This document shows, in pieces, positions 43,058-51,495 of a stretch of DNA of 64,000 nucleotides. The DNA is taken from assembly GCA_019637435.1 (NCBI GenBank), contig JAHBVO010000003.1, forward strand, positions 248,001 through 312,000. The letters run 5' to 3'. Origin of the DNA: Candidatus Obscuribacterales bacterium (GTDB lineage Bacteria; Cyanobacteriota; Vampirovibrionia; Obscuribacterales; Obscuribacteraceae). The position numbers and the translations under genes are program-made. Each line of letters starts with the position of its first letter. Position 1 is the first letter of the stretch. The notes under the pieces were generated by a model. The model searched no databases, was not told where the DNA came from, and worked only from the letters and a program-made list of their open reading frames with translations.

Positions 43058-43354
43058 TCACCGTCCGGTGGCGGGTTTGCGAATCGGGTTCGGTAGCTGC
43101 CAGTCGGTGAAGAACTCGCACGGCTCCTCGAGCGGAGCTTCGTCAGTGAACGCGTCGGGTGGAGTGGTATCAGTGAAAGCGGTGAGCGGCGCGGTGTCAG
43201 TGAATGCACCCAGCGGAGCGACTTCCGTGAACGCGTCGAGCACTGGAACGGGTTTGCCTGCGGCGGTGACGTTTTCCGCGGACGAGTTGCCGGTGCCGTC
43301 GCGGTGAGCGAGAAGCTTGTTAGCGGGCTTGAGGTCTTTGGTCGGATTTTGCAT
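43058..43354 (-). CDS. Small protein with four 8-residue AFTD repeats
   Basis: A 98-residue protein starting at an ATG with AGGAG nine bases upstream. The centre is a tandem array of about 8-9-residue units, DAFTEVAPLG, AFTDTAPLT, AFTDTTPPD, AFTDEAPLE, then a C-terminal 'EEPCEFFTDWQLPNPIRKPATGR'. No signal peptide or membrane span. Proline- and acid-rich repeats of this kind are usually disordered and can bind partner proteins repeatedly. The plus strand is also open here (42906-43307), but its Ser/Gly/Val repeats are the mirror of this array and it lacks a ribosome site. Confidence 0.6.
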   Translation of the reverse strand: MQNPTKDLKPANKLLAHRDGTGNSSAENVTAAGKPVPVLDAFTEVAPLGAFTDTAPLTAFTDTTPPDAFTDEAPLEEPCEFFTDWQLPNPIRKPATGR

Positions 43355-43980
43355 TCGTTCTCCTGTTGAGGCAGGGCTGTGCCAGCCCCGCTGAAAGTTC
43401 GGGTTCTTGTGGACAACGGCGACTTCCACATCTCTTCGATGGCGTTGCCTCTCGGACCACATTCTCCTGCGAAACCACTCGCCATGCGCAACATGTAGGT
43501 GCCGGAACTCCTGGTGAGCCCATGCGCGCGACTAAGATCTACTGCTGCTGAGTGGTTTGAGGTGGTTCGGTTTCCAAAGAAGAGATGTGGGAAAGCATGA
43601 CAACAATAGATGAATCGACCGCTGTTGTTTCAACGACCCGGTTTCGAATCGCCCGATTTTGTTTGATTTTGAAACAGATTGCTGTTCTATTGAAATTGAA
43701 AAATATCGAAAGAAGCACTTATGCTAGGCGGTTAGATTGAGAATGAATCCACGAAGCGGTGTCTTGTATCGCGGGCCAGGAGCGGCGTTGCTTTTGTCTA
43801 GCCGCTCAGCGCCGCCAGTTTTTATTGCCAATATATCATCTTTAGCTTTTGAGTTTTGTTGAAGGTATAACTCCCAGTCTCGTAAGTTGAATTGATTTTT
43901 GCGAACACGAAAGCCAGGTTCCAAGCGAGTCGACGCAGTATCCAGAACTCACCTCCCTAGCTCTTTGGACAAAACCAAAA
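43355..43980. other. Intergenic region, no supported gene
   Basis: About 630 bp upstream of both the AFTD-repeat gene (leftward) and the lipoprotein gene (rightward). A 66-codon minus-strand frame with a TTG start (43724-43924) is not supported. AT-rich around 43660-43720. Confidence 0.4.
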
Positions 43981-43997
43981 TGAACACCTTGTGTTCA
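43981..43997. promoter_or_regulatory. Operator-like perfect dyad
   Basis: TGAACAC-CTT-GTGTTCA is a perfect 7+7 inverted repeat with a 3-base centre, 98 bases before the lipoprotein start. The spacing and symmetry suit a dimeric helix-turn-helix repressor or activator. No regulator gene is adjacent, so the protein is unknown. Confidence 0.45.
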
Positions 43998-44094
43998 CAG
44001 GGGAGGCTGTCGGCTCGCAGACCGATTCGTGTTCTCAGAATCAATTCACTCAAAAGCATTGAAAACATGCCCTTTTAACGAGAGGAAGTCTCCA

Positions 44095-45348
44095 ATGAGA
44101 CCCACTAGTCTGGTTTTGATGGTATCGCTACTGGTGCTCGCCGGGTGTGGCGAGAAGTCCAGGGACATTTCGCAGGCTGATTACCCCGTCTACCACAAGA
44201 CGAAGGTTGAGCTTGCCAATGACAGGGACGGCGGCGGCGGTCGCGTTCGTTTTCTGATCTACAGCGAAGATCAGAGCAAGTTGATCGGTGCGGAGAACCA
44301 ATACGGCGACGGTGTCACCGAGTATGAGCAATACAGGGATGACGGAACCCTTCGCGAGATCAACGGTTTCTACCCGCTCGCCGAAAAGGCGAAGGTGCGC
44401 AAGCCCAAACGCACTGTGCTTTTTGACAAGAATGGAAAGACCGTTCTATTCGAGCGAAGCATGCGTCCGGACGGCACCACGGAGATGAGTAAACACAGCC
44501 GTGCCGATGGCGGTTTTGAAACCGAAACATTCTATGCCGACGGCAAGACGACCAGGGTGCGCAAGATCGTGACCGGAAGAGGCGAGGTAACTCTCGAGGA
44601 GACCTTCCGTCAGAACGGTAGGCTCGAGACGCAAACTCGAAAGGTCGGATACGGCGATACTGAAGTCACCGAGTATCGGGACAACGGTACACGCCTGTCC
44701 GTCACCACCAGCGGTGGCAATCGCTGGTCGCCTGTCGAGAAGGTCGTGTTCGATTCCAGCGGGTTGATGGTCGAACAGAAGGTGCGCTACACCTCATACT
44801 CGGTAGAGGTCGAGTATCGGCGCCCGGATGGTACGCTTGCCGAGAAGCGGAGCTACTCGAGCTACAACGGAGTGACTGTCACCACGTATGGTGATGACGG
44901 TAAGCCGCGATACCGTCAGGAATGGCGTGGAAACCGCTCCGGCAGTGACTGGACGGATATGTCCAATCTGAAAATCACGGAGATCGAGGAGTTGAAACCG
45001 GATGGAAAGGTTTCTCGCGAAATCGATCTTCATGATGACGGCAAGACGGTCAAGCGAACCTGGGAGCGGGACGGGGCGAATTATTACTCTGGTAAGTATC
45101 GCTACTTTCGCCCCGATGGCACTCTAGAGCGTGAGGAGGTGAAGGAGGATTCGGACAAGGTCAAGGAGAGTAAGGAATTCAAACCCGAAGACGATGTCCG
45201 GGAAGCGTTGCCGGAGGAGTATTTGAAACTGTCTCCGAGGTCGCATCCGAAGATGCTTTCCGTGATGCCCGAAGAGGAGCCGTACAATCCGTACGGTGAA
45301 GGGTATCCCTACGGAGAGGAGTATCCGTTCGGGCCGAACCATCCTTGA
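44095..45348 (+). CDS. Lipoprotein with YwqK/MORN-like repeats
   Basis: A 417-residue lipoprotein with a signal ending in a lipobox (LVLAGC, Cys near residue 19). The body is a series of beta-hairpin units with the aromatic/charged-x-x-DG pattern: 'QYRDDGTLREI', 'MRPDGTTEMS', 'FRQNGRLETQ', 'EYRDNGTRLSV', 'RRPDGTLAEK', 'YFRPDGTLERE'. It ends in a Pro/Tyr/Gly-rich tail (YNPYGEGYPYGEEYPFG). Start 44095 is set by the lipoprotein signal and GAGGAAG upstream. Same type as the anchored protein at 25638-26894. Probably exposed in the envelope. Function unknown. A perfect dyad at 43981 may regulate it. Confidence 0.8.
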   Translation: MRPTSLVLMVSLLVLAGCGEKSRDISQADYPVYHKTKVELANDRDGGGGRVRFLIYSEDQSKLIGAENQYGDGVTEYEQYRDDGTLREINGFYPLAEKAKVRKPKRTVLFDKNGKTVLFERSMRPDGTTEMSKHSRADGGFETETFYADGKTTRVRKIVTGRGEVTLEETFRQNGRLETQTRKVGYGDTEVTEYRDNGTRLSVTTSGGNRWSPVEKVVFDSSGLMVEQKVRYTSYSVEVEYRRPDGTLAEKRSYSSYNGVTVTTYGDDGKPRYRQEWRGNRSGSDWTDMSNLKITEIEELKPDGKVSREIDLHDDGKTVKRTWERDGANYYSGKYRYFRPDGTLEREEVKEDSDKVKESKEFKPEDDVREALPEEYLKLSPRSHPKMLSVMPEEEPYNPYGEGYPYGEEYPFGPNHP

Positions 45349-45797
45349 AGTGAGGCGTAAGCGGTTTCACCGAATGTAAGTTCGGTCTTGGAACCGGTTC
45401 AGTGGTGCGCATGAGGCGGGTGGGATAGCATCCACCTGCCTCGTGCAAGCTGCGGTCTCCAACCCATTTGCGTGGAACGACCTCAACGCGTGTGGTCTGC
45501 ATTTGAGTCAGTGCTCTCGAAGACAGTTTCGATCTGAACGAAGACGACATCGAGAGTTTTCTTTGCCGAAGGAAATACTACTCGATATCGTAGTATCGTT
45601 GAAACGATTAGTTTTTTTGAAAAGCAGTTCGGAAGAAACCGGTGGAAAACGGCTGCGCCGAAGGGCTCCGAAGAGTCGTTCTGGACGAGATGGGAGTGGA
45701 GACCGCTTTGATTCGGTCCCCCACTCCCTCTCGTATCAACGATTTGTCGCTGTTAGGCGACTAGCGGTGCGAGTTGAACAAGTCGGCGCGTGATCGA
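45349..45797. other. Convergent intergenic region
   Basis: About 450 bp between the stops of the lipoprotein and of the coiled-coil membrane protein. It holds ATACTAC...GTAGTAT at 45575-45596, a 7-bp inverted repeat with an 8-base centre. Frames here are antisense or short and unsupported. Confidence 0.4.
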
Positions 45798-46244
45798 TTA
45801 GCCGTTGTCCGCGTCGCTGGCGGGTGGAAGGTCGCTCGCAGGCGGCAGCGCCTTGACGTCGGGCTCCGGCGTCTTGTGCTGTTCCGCTTCACGGCGCGCG
45901 GCTTCCTCTTTCGCCTTCTTCTCGGCGAGTTCGATCAGTTCCTTGAGGACGTCGTCGGCGGCTTTGCTGACACCGTCGATGTCGCCCTTGTCGAGCGCAG
46001 CCTTCGCTGCGGTATGGGCTGTTTCGACGCGAGCGATAAGCGCGGCAAGTTCAGTATCCGGGTTTTCCGGGTCTTGCTTCGCCTGCTTGGCGCGCAGCTC
46101 CGTGAGACCCTGTTCGAGACCCTTGACCTTGACCCAGGCGACGCCGCGACGGAGCTTGGGCTTGAGCCACAGGCGCCAGGCAAGGTATGGGGTGATGACG
46201 AAGACTGCAAACAGGACGATGAGGACCGTGGCTACGGTAGGCAT
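45798..46244 (-). CDS. Membrane-anchored coiled-coil protein
   Basis: A 148-residue protein with an N-terminal transmembrane helix (residues 3-25, 'TVATVLIVLFAVFVITPYLAWRL'), a basic flank, about 80 residues of charged helix ('ELAALIARVETAHTAAKAALDKGDIDG', 'KELIELAEKKAKEEAARREAE') and a Pro/Asp tail. Cytoplasmic orientation is likely from the positive flank. Codon use is GC-rich. The next gene upstream on the same strand (46350-46781) has the same build, so they may form an operon of small membrane coils. No known family. Confidence 0.7.
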   Translation of the reverse strand: MPTVATVLIVLFAVFVITPYLAWRLWLKPKLRRGVAWVKVKGLEQGLTELRAKQAKQDPENPDTELAALIARVETAHTAAKAALDKGDIDGVSKAADDVLKELIELAEKKAKEEAARREAEQHKTPEPDVKALPPASDLPPASDADNG

Positions 46245-46349
46245 AATTTTTTAAATCTCTCTGACAGTTGATGAGCGCTCGCGTGCCAGTGGCAAACGAG
46301 CGGCGAAACGGTTTGGAGCCGATCGAGGGAAGCGGCTTAACCAGAGAAG

Positions 46350-46781
46350 CTATCGCGAAAAGCGTGAAGGTGATTCGTTGATGCTGTTGGGAGTCATGAT
46401 GTGAGCCGCTGCAACCGGACTGAACCACGGAACTGTTCCGGGCGACTGGTTGGTGCGGCGACCTTCTTCTTCGGTACGCTCAGCGATTTGCCGAGCACGT
46501 TCGGCAGCGTCTCTGGCCACGCGGACGTCTGCATGTGCTCTCTCCACAGAGTCCGTGAGAGCATTGAGCGTTGCCGGATCGGCTTCCAGATCCTCTGCGA
46601 TCGCTCGCTGAAGTTCGAGACCTTCGGCTCGCTCTTCAGCAATCGCAGTGAGGTTGTCGGTGCTGCGTTCATCATTGAGGCTGACGTCTTTGAAAACAGA
46701 CTTTGCCAGCCAGATCGCACCCAGCGTTAGCAGACCCAGTGCGGGAATGACGGTGTAGGCCAGGTTCGACAAGTTGTCCAT
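46350..46781 (-). CDS. Membrane-anchored coiled-coil protein
   Basis: A 143-residue protein: N-terminal transmembrane span (about 8-30, 'AYTVIPALGLLTLGAIWLAKSVF') and a long acidic helix ('AEERAEGLELQRAIAEDLEADP', 'ARDAAERARQIAERTEEEGRR'), ending in a short hydrophobic/polar tail. GAGGAAA precedes the ATG. It lies 105 bases upstream of the similar 148-residue gene on the same strand. Not recognised as a known family. Confidence 0.68.
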   Translation of the reverse strand: MDNLSNLAYTVIPALGLLTLGAIWLAKSVFKDVSLNDERSTDNLTAIAEERAEGLELQRAIAEDLEADPATLNALTDSVERAHADVRVARDAAERARQIAERTEEEGRRTNQSPGTVPWFSPVAAAHIMTPNSINESPSRFSR

Positions 46782-47237
46782 GTTTTTTTCCTCGGACTAA
46801 GGTGTATGGGGCCCTGTTCGCCTGGAGACTCAGTGAGGCTCTAAAGCAGGCGTCGCTTGTAGGGAAAAGGGTTAGGTGTTGTAGGATTTCAGGGCGTTGA
46901 TGACAAGCGAGAGATGCAGGAAGTCTAGGTTTCTGGAAGAGGTATTTTCTGGATTCTCGAAGTCCTTGTAACGGCCATAGCCTGAAATTGATTCTCATGT
47001 TGACATCAAAGGGTGGCGCGGCTGTGCCATAGGCCGGAGGTATTGCCGCCGGCTCGTAGACATCAAGAGGTAGCGCGAAGGTTGCTTGAGTACGTGCGTG
47101 GTTCAAAAGCCCATGTTTAGGATGTTTGAGAGGGCGAAACTGTTTTTGAATTGCCAAGCGTTCGCGCTAGCCTTCGTGGGGCTTCTCTTGAATTCACCAA
47201 ACATGCACAAATCGAAACTAATCTGCAGGAACACTTA
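46782..47237. other. Divergent intergenic region
   Basis: About 450 bp between outward-reading genes. The plus frame is open from a TTG at 47151, but the ATG at 47238 is preferred. No repeat element or small gene is seen. Confidence 0.4.
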
Positions 47238-49694
47238 ATGCGCTGCCCTCCCGCTCCAAAGGCACTAATTACTATGAACATCCTTAATCCATTCGAGTCT
47301 AGCGACCGCTCATCGAACAATTCGCACGGTTTTCTGCAAAGCCCGATCGACTGGATCGGCGAGATGAAAGCCGACTCCACAGCAAAGCAGTCGGGTGGCA
47401 TGAAGCTACCGCTCATAGGCGAGCTTTCGGTGCCGCCTCTGCCAGGTTTTGGCTCAGAGTTTCCAGGGCTGTTTGGTTCGTCAGCATCTGAGAAAACTGG
47501 TTCTGATAGCGGAATTCCAGGTATCGGTAAGCTGCCCTTGCCGGGTTTAAACATGGAACTGCCGAAGTTGCCTATTCCGGGGCAGCCGAGGCTGCCAGTT
47601 CCCGAACTGCCGAAGCTGCCAGTTCCTGAACTGCCGAAGCCTCCTGTACCTGAACTGCCGCGTATGCCTGTTCCCGGCATGAATATGGAACTGCCGCAGC
47701 CTCCTGTACCCGGTATGAATACGGAGTCTATGGGGCTTCCCTTTCCGGATCTGGCCGGACTGGTTGACCGTGCGATGATGCCCGGAGCGGATATTGGTTT
47801 GCCGAATTTGAATAACCTTATAAATGATACCGCTGGCGGTGGCATTCCGGATCTCCCGGGGCTGCAGCTGTTCGATGGGATGTCGACTGCAGGTGGCTTG
47901 CGAAGCGGCTTCGGCAGAAGCGTTTCTACTGGTAATAACTTGCGATCGAACTACAGCGAAAATGATATTTGGTCGCCTCAAGGAAATAACTGGTCGGTGG
48001 GCGACGATGCCCGGTCTGATTACAACGAAGATGATATTTGGGCTCCGACTGAGGCGCCGTGGTCACTTGGCGATCAGAATGTCTGGTCCGACTACGAGCC
48101 GTTTTCAGGACGGACTAACTTGGGCGGCAGTGATAGCGCCGGTCGGTTTCCCATACCTGATTCAGGGTTGAGAACTGTTGACGATGCGGGTCTTAATAGG
48201 TCCGCCATGACCGGTGATTCGACTCGAGGTACGGCAGCGGATGCGGTTGCTTCGATAGGAGACGCGGATCTCCGCCAGGTTTTGAAGGCGATCGAGCCAT
48301 TGCTCAGATCGCTTGAGCAGATGTTTGCAATGATCGCGCAACAGTTTGCGGCGATGAACAATGGTGCTGCCAGTGGTGGCGCAGGCGAAGGTTCAAATTC
48401 CGGCGGCAGTAGTCGCGGAAGCTCAAGGGGCAACAATTCCGACCGATGGACGGGCGGAAACACCTGGGGCGACTCTGCAGGCGCGGGTAGCGACAACCGT
48501 GACGGATGGCAGTATAACGCTCCTGCAAGAGGGCATCATTGTGATAACACGAGCCGCCACCGTAATTCGGACGGAAGTGCTGTTCAGCCTGGTAAAGATG
48601 GTTCCAATGAGCAAACAAATTCAGCAAGCAAAGATAACGAGCATCGGGAGACGTCCAAAGATGATATCGAACAACGACGTAGAGACTTTGAAAAAGAATA
48701 CAATGACCGGAAAGCAGGCACCACCACTGGTGGCGGGGCGGGCGACGGAGGAACGGCTAAACCCGGAAGTGACAAACCGAAATCTCCAGAGCCGGACAAT
48801 GATTCGAAAGACTCTAGCGGCATTAAGGACAGCGGCAAGGATGCGAATAGCCCTAACAAGCGCTATGCCGACACCGGAGTCGAAAGAGGGCGTACTCTCT
48901 TCAGAGACGACTTCAATGGAAAGCTAGGAGAGGAGCCGAATCGCGAGGTATTCGATACAGAGCACATCGGTGCCGATGGAAAGACGCGGCAGCGAGGAGA
49001 CAGTATTCAGGAGAAGGGGATCATCAGTGAGAATAATACCGTTATGGATGGAAATGGGCATTTGCAGCTGTTTGCAAAGAAAGAACAGACCTGGGATCCG
49101 GTAGCGAAGGAGTATGTGCCGTACACGAAGGGCAGCTATCACACCTCAGACGGAATGAACTTCAAGTTGGATGACCATCCGGACGGCGTCGTGATTGAAG
49201 TGAGAGCGAAGCATCCGACGGCTCCTGGCGCTAAGTTTAATGCGCTGTGGATCATGACCAGAGATTGGACTGCCAAGCAAGGAGAGAAGCCCGGTTCGAC
49301 TGTCGAGTACGATGCCGCCGAGGGTGGTGGCGCCGACATTGCCATTCACTGGCCGTATAAAGACGCGAATGGTGAGACCAAGGTCAAGCACCCGGGCGGT
49401 TTTCACCCGAAGGATGTGGATTTTGAGGACGGTCAGTTCCACACGTACACAGTCGCGATAACCAAGAATCCGGAGACGGGGCGCGGAGATGTGACCCAAT
49501 ACATCGACGGTAAGAAGGAGTATTCGGCGAAGAACATTTTCCCGAGTGACAAAGCGCTTCATATCAAGGCGAGCATGGAAGTGTCGCCAAAGTGGACCGG
49601 CAAGACGCTCACCAGTGAGGGCGGCATGAATTCCGACGCTGCCGGGATTATCGACTATGTAGATGTGTCCGAGCTGAAGAAGAAGGGCGCTTGA
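47238..49694 (+). CDS. Large protein with proline repeats and GH16-like glucanase domain
   Basis: An 818-residue protein from the ATG at 47238 (AGGAA upstream). No signal peptide. Residues about 80-190 are a proline repeat array with a 7-residue unit (LPKLPVPE, LPKPPVPE, LPRMPVPG and similar), followed by Trp/Asp repeats ('NDIWSPQGNNWSVGDDARSDY', 'DDIWAPTEAPWSLGD' pattern). A Ser/Gly/Asn-rich disordered region reaches about 550. The last 240 residues are a concanavalin-like GH16 domain: 'LFRDDFNGKL', 'YHTSDGMNFK', then 'VEYDAAEGGG', the ExDxxE catalytic triad (Glu690, Asp692, Glu695). GH16 enzymes cut beta-1,3/1,4-glucans. How it would be exported is unclear. Confidence 0.75.
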   Translation: MRCPPAPKALITMNILNPFESSDRSSNNSHGFLQSPIDWIGEMKADSTAKQSGGMKLPLIGELSVPPLPGFGSEFPGLFGSSASEKTGSDSGIPGIGKLPLPGLNMELPKLPIPGQPRLPVPELPKLPVPELPKPPVPELPRMPVPGMNMELPQPPVPGMNTESMGLPFPDLAGLVDRAMMPGADIGLPNLNNLINDTAGGGIPDLPGLQLFDGMSTAGGLRSGFGRSVSTGNNLRSNYSENDIWSPQGNNWSVGDDARSDYNEDDIWAPTEAPWSLGDQNVWSDYEPFSGRTNLGGSDSAGRFPIPDSGLRTVDDAGLNRSAMTGDSTRGTAADAVASIGDADLRQVLKAIEPLLRSLEQMFAMIAQQFAAMNNGAASGGAGEGSNSGGSSRGSSRGNNSDRWTGGNTWGDSAGAGSDNRDGWQYNAPARGHHCDNTSRHRNSDGSAVQPGKDGSNEQTNSASKDNEHRETSKDDIEQRRRDFEKEYNDRKAGTTTGGGAGDGGTAKPGSDKPKSPEPDNDSKDSSGIKDSGKDANSPNKRYADTGVERGRTLFRDDFNGKLGEEPNREVFDTEHIGADGKTRQRGDSIQEKGIISENNTVMDGNGHLQLFAKKEQTWDPVAKEYVPYTKGSYHTSDGMNFKLDDHPDGVVIEVRAKHPTAPGAKFNALWIMTRDWTAKQGEKPGSTVEYDAAEGGGADIAIHWPYKDANGETKVKHPGGFHPKDVDFEDGQFHTYTVAITKNPETGRGDVTQYIDGKKEYSAKNIFPSDKALHIKASMEVSPKWTGKTLTSEGGMNSDAAGIIDYVDVSELKKKGA

Positions 49695-49714
49695 TAGTGA
49701 TGCGGAGGTTGTGT

Positions 49715-49853
49715 TGTCTATCAGTGAATGCCGGATTTCGTGAATTTCGTCATTCGCTGATAGACAAGTCCTTTGGTTTGGAGGAGGTGTGAGCTGAGAG
49801 GGCTTGCTGGGCGGTCGATGCCGGATTTTGTGGATACTGAATGAAATAGTAGG
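49715..49853. repeat. TATAGTAG-family element, right half (copy H)
   Basis: A 17-bp stem (49715-49731 with 49752-49768, TTGTCTATCAGTGAATG, one G-T pair) encloses the core, here in the opposite orientation (GCCGGATTT...AATTTCGTC, 49731-49752). It ends AATAGTAG at 49846-49853. No CTACTATA left end. It lies between convergent genes. Confidence 0.78.
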
Positions 49854-49959
49854 CGAGGTCTGGAAATGACAGGAGGAAGGGCACGTTTGTTACGCGCGCC
49901 CTTCCTCTGCCACAAGCGGTTTGGTTGTCGAATGCCGCTTACATTGCGGACGAACAGCC

Positions 49960-50697
49960 TTAGTTGTCCTCGTCGGACTGTTCGTTGTCGCACGGCGGGC
50001 AGTCCGTCGGGATGTAGCACACGTCGGAAACCGGCTGAATCAGCCGCGCGATACCGCCGAGCACGACACCACCGATGAAGCCACCGATGTGCGCCCAGTA
50101 AGCCACGCCCGCGCCGGTGAGGTCACCGCCGGACTGGATGATGGGCAGGAACTGCATGATGAACCAGGCGAGCAGGAACCAGTAGGCCCGGATGCGCACG
50201 ACGAACATCGGGAGCACGAAGCCCGTGATGTCCGCCTTCGGCCACATCAGCAGATAGCCGCCGAGGACGCCCGCGATGGCACCGGAGGCGCCAAGCATCG
50301 GGACGGAGGTGGTCGGGTCCGAGGCGATCTGCGCAGCTGCGGCAGCGAGGCCGCCGAGCAGGTAGAAGCCGAGGAACTTCAGGCGACCGAGGCGCGCCTC
50401 GACAGCCTTACCGAACGTGAACAGGAAGATCATGTTGCCGGCAAGGTGCATGAGGCCGCCGTGCAGGAACATGTGGCTGAAGATCGCGACCACAGCCCAC
50501 TTGATCTGGTAGGGATCGCCGGAGCCGAAGGCGTTGAGGATCGTGGACGGAACGAGCATCCACTTCAGCATGGAATCGCCGGCGCCGCCGCTCAGCTGGA
50601 TGGTCTCCCAGATGAAAGCCGCGCAGTTCGCCGCGATGAGAAGCACCGTCACCAGGGGGAAGGTGAGGCAACGCAGGTTGTCTTTGAGGGGAAACAT
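49960..50697 (-). CDS. Rhomboid-family intramembrane serine protease
   Basis: A 245-residue polytopic protein with the rhomboid signature. There are six hydrophobic segments, 'HMFLHGGLMHLAGNMIFLFTFG' (His/Asn of the oxyanion site), catalytic Ser139 in 'MLGASGAIAGVLGGY', and His203 in 'VAYWAHIGGFIGGVVLGG'. It cleaves membrane-spanning substrates within the bilayer. The C-terminal tail (CYIPTDCPPCDNEQSDEDN) has three cysteines and an acidic end, which is unusual and could bind a metal. GGAG about ten bases before the ATG. High GC. Confidence 0.92.
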   Translation of the reverse strand: MFPLKDNLRCLTFPLVTVLLIAANCAAFIWETIQLSGGAGDSMLKWMLVPSTILNAFGSGDPYQIKWAVVAIFSHMFLHGGLMHLAGNMIFLFTFGKAVEARLGRLKFLGFYLLGGLAAAAAQIASDPTTSVPMLGASGAIAGVLGGYLLMWPKADITGFVLPMFVVRIRAYWFLLAWFIMQFLPIIQSGGDLTGAGVAYWAHIGGFIGGVVLGGIARLIQPVSDVCYIPTDCPPCDNEQSDEDN

Positions 50698-51495
50698 TTG
50701 TTTCTACTCCAATTTTGTCCGCGACTCTTTCTGAGTGCGGTTTTGGTGGCACACAGGGATGCTGTGTGTGAAAGAAAGCAGCAGTCAGTCAGTTCGTCCG
50801 CTGCCTGGTTGCGTTTCAGGGCAACCGAAGTTTGGATGTCCAACCAAACCCAGCTCTGTCTACCTGTGAGCGATAAAACTCATTCCGGTTTGAACCAGAG
50901 GGTGGAGAGAGAGGAGTGGAGGAGACTTCTGACGGGTTTCGGAATTTAAGTCTTCGGAGAAAAGAGAATTGGACATTTAACACTACGGAGTAGCGTGTGA
51001 AGAAAACAATCAGATTCTTTCGAGAATATATTCAGAGTATCTCTGGTAGAGAGCGCGGAACGTCTGATTTAGAGCCCCTTTCAAGCGAGAGGTTTAGACC
51101 GAGAGGCTTGAACTGTGCGTGGATGTCAAGCCGACTTGAGATATTGCACAGTTGTGTTATGTTGACAAGTTGTCCCTGTGGGGCTTTTGGGTGTTGAAGT
51201 CAAGCGGTTTGTAAGCTTCGCTATTGCCGAACATCCGATGTGTTCGTATTAACTTGACTAGAGGTTCTCAGGAATTGAGATATCGCTAGCTCGACTGTTA
51301 GGTTTTGGAGTCGTTAACTTCCAAACTTTATCCAGTATCTCCAACCCCTAACTCCGTCCAACTGCTCTTGCCTATCAGCTTTTCTTTTACGCCTGCTTCC
51401 AAGGCGTAAGTCAATCGCGTCTGGCCGCTTTCACGAAAGTCGTGACCAGGCGCGCTAGCTGTCTCGTTTCAAACGAAACGACGGAGAAACGTAAA
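50698..51495. other. Divergent intergenic region, 800 bp, no supported gene
   Basis: Between the rhomboid gene (leftward) and the MBL nuclease gene (rightward). A 66-codon frame starting GTG at 50997 has a GGAG-like site, but its latter half is not protein-like, so it is not called. No repeat-family element is present. Confidence 0.45.

Noticed and set aside
42906..43307. 133-residue plus frame with Ser/Val/Gly repeats
   Set aside because: It is the mirror of the AFTD-repeat gene on the other strand, which has the ribosome site.
43724..43924. 66-residue minus frame with TTG start
   Set aside because: No ribosome site and no protein-like features, so chance is likely.
45575..45596. ATACTAC...GTAGTAT inverted repeat as operator
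   Set aside because: It lies between the 3' ends of convergent genes, not upstream of any gene, and the centre is not symmetric.
50997..51197. 66-codon GTG frame before the MBL nuclease
   Set aside because: A possible GGAG site, but the C-terminal half (CAWMSSRLEILHSC) is not protein-like. Too weak to call.
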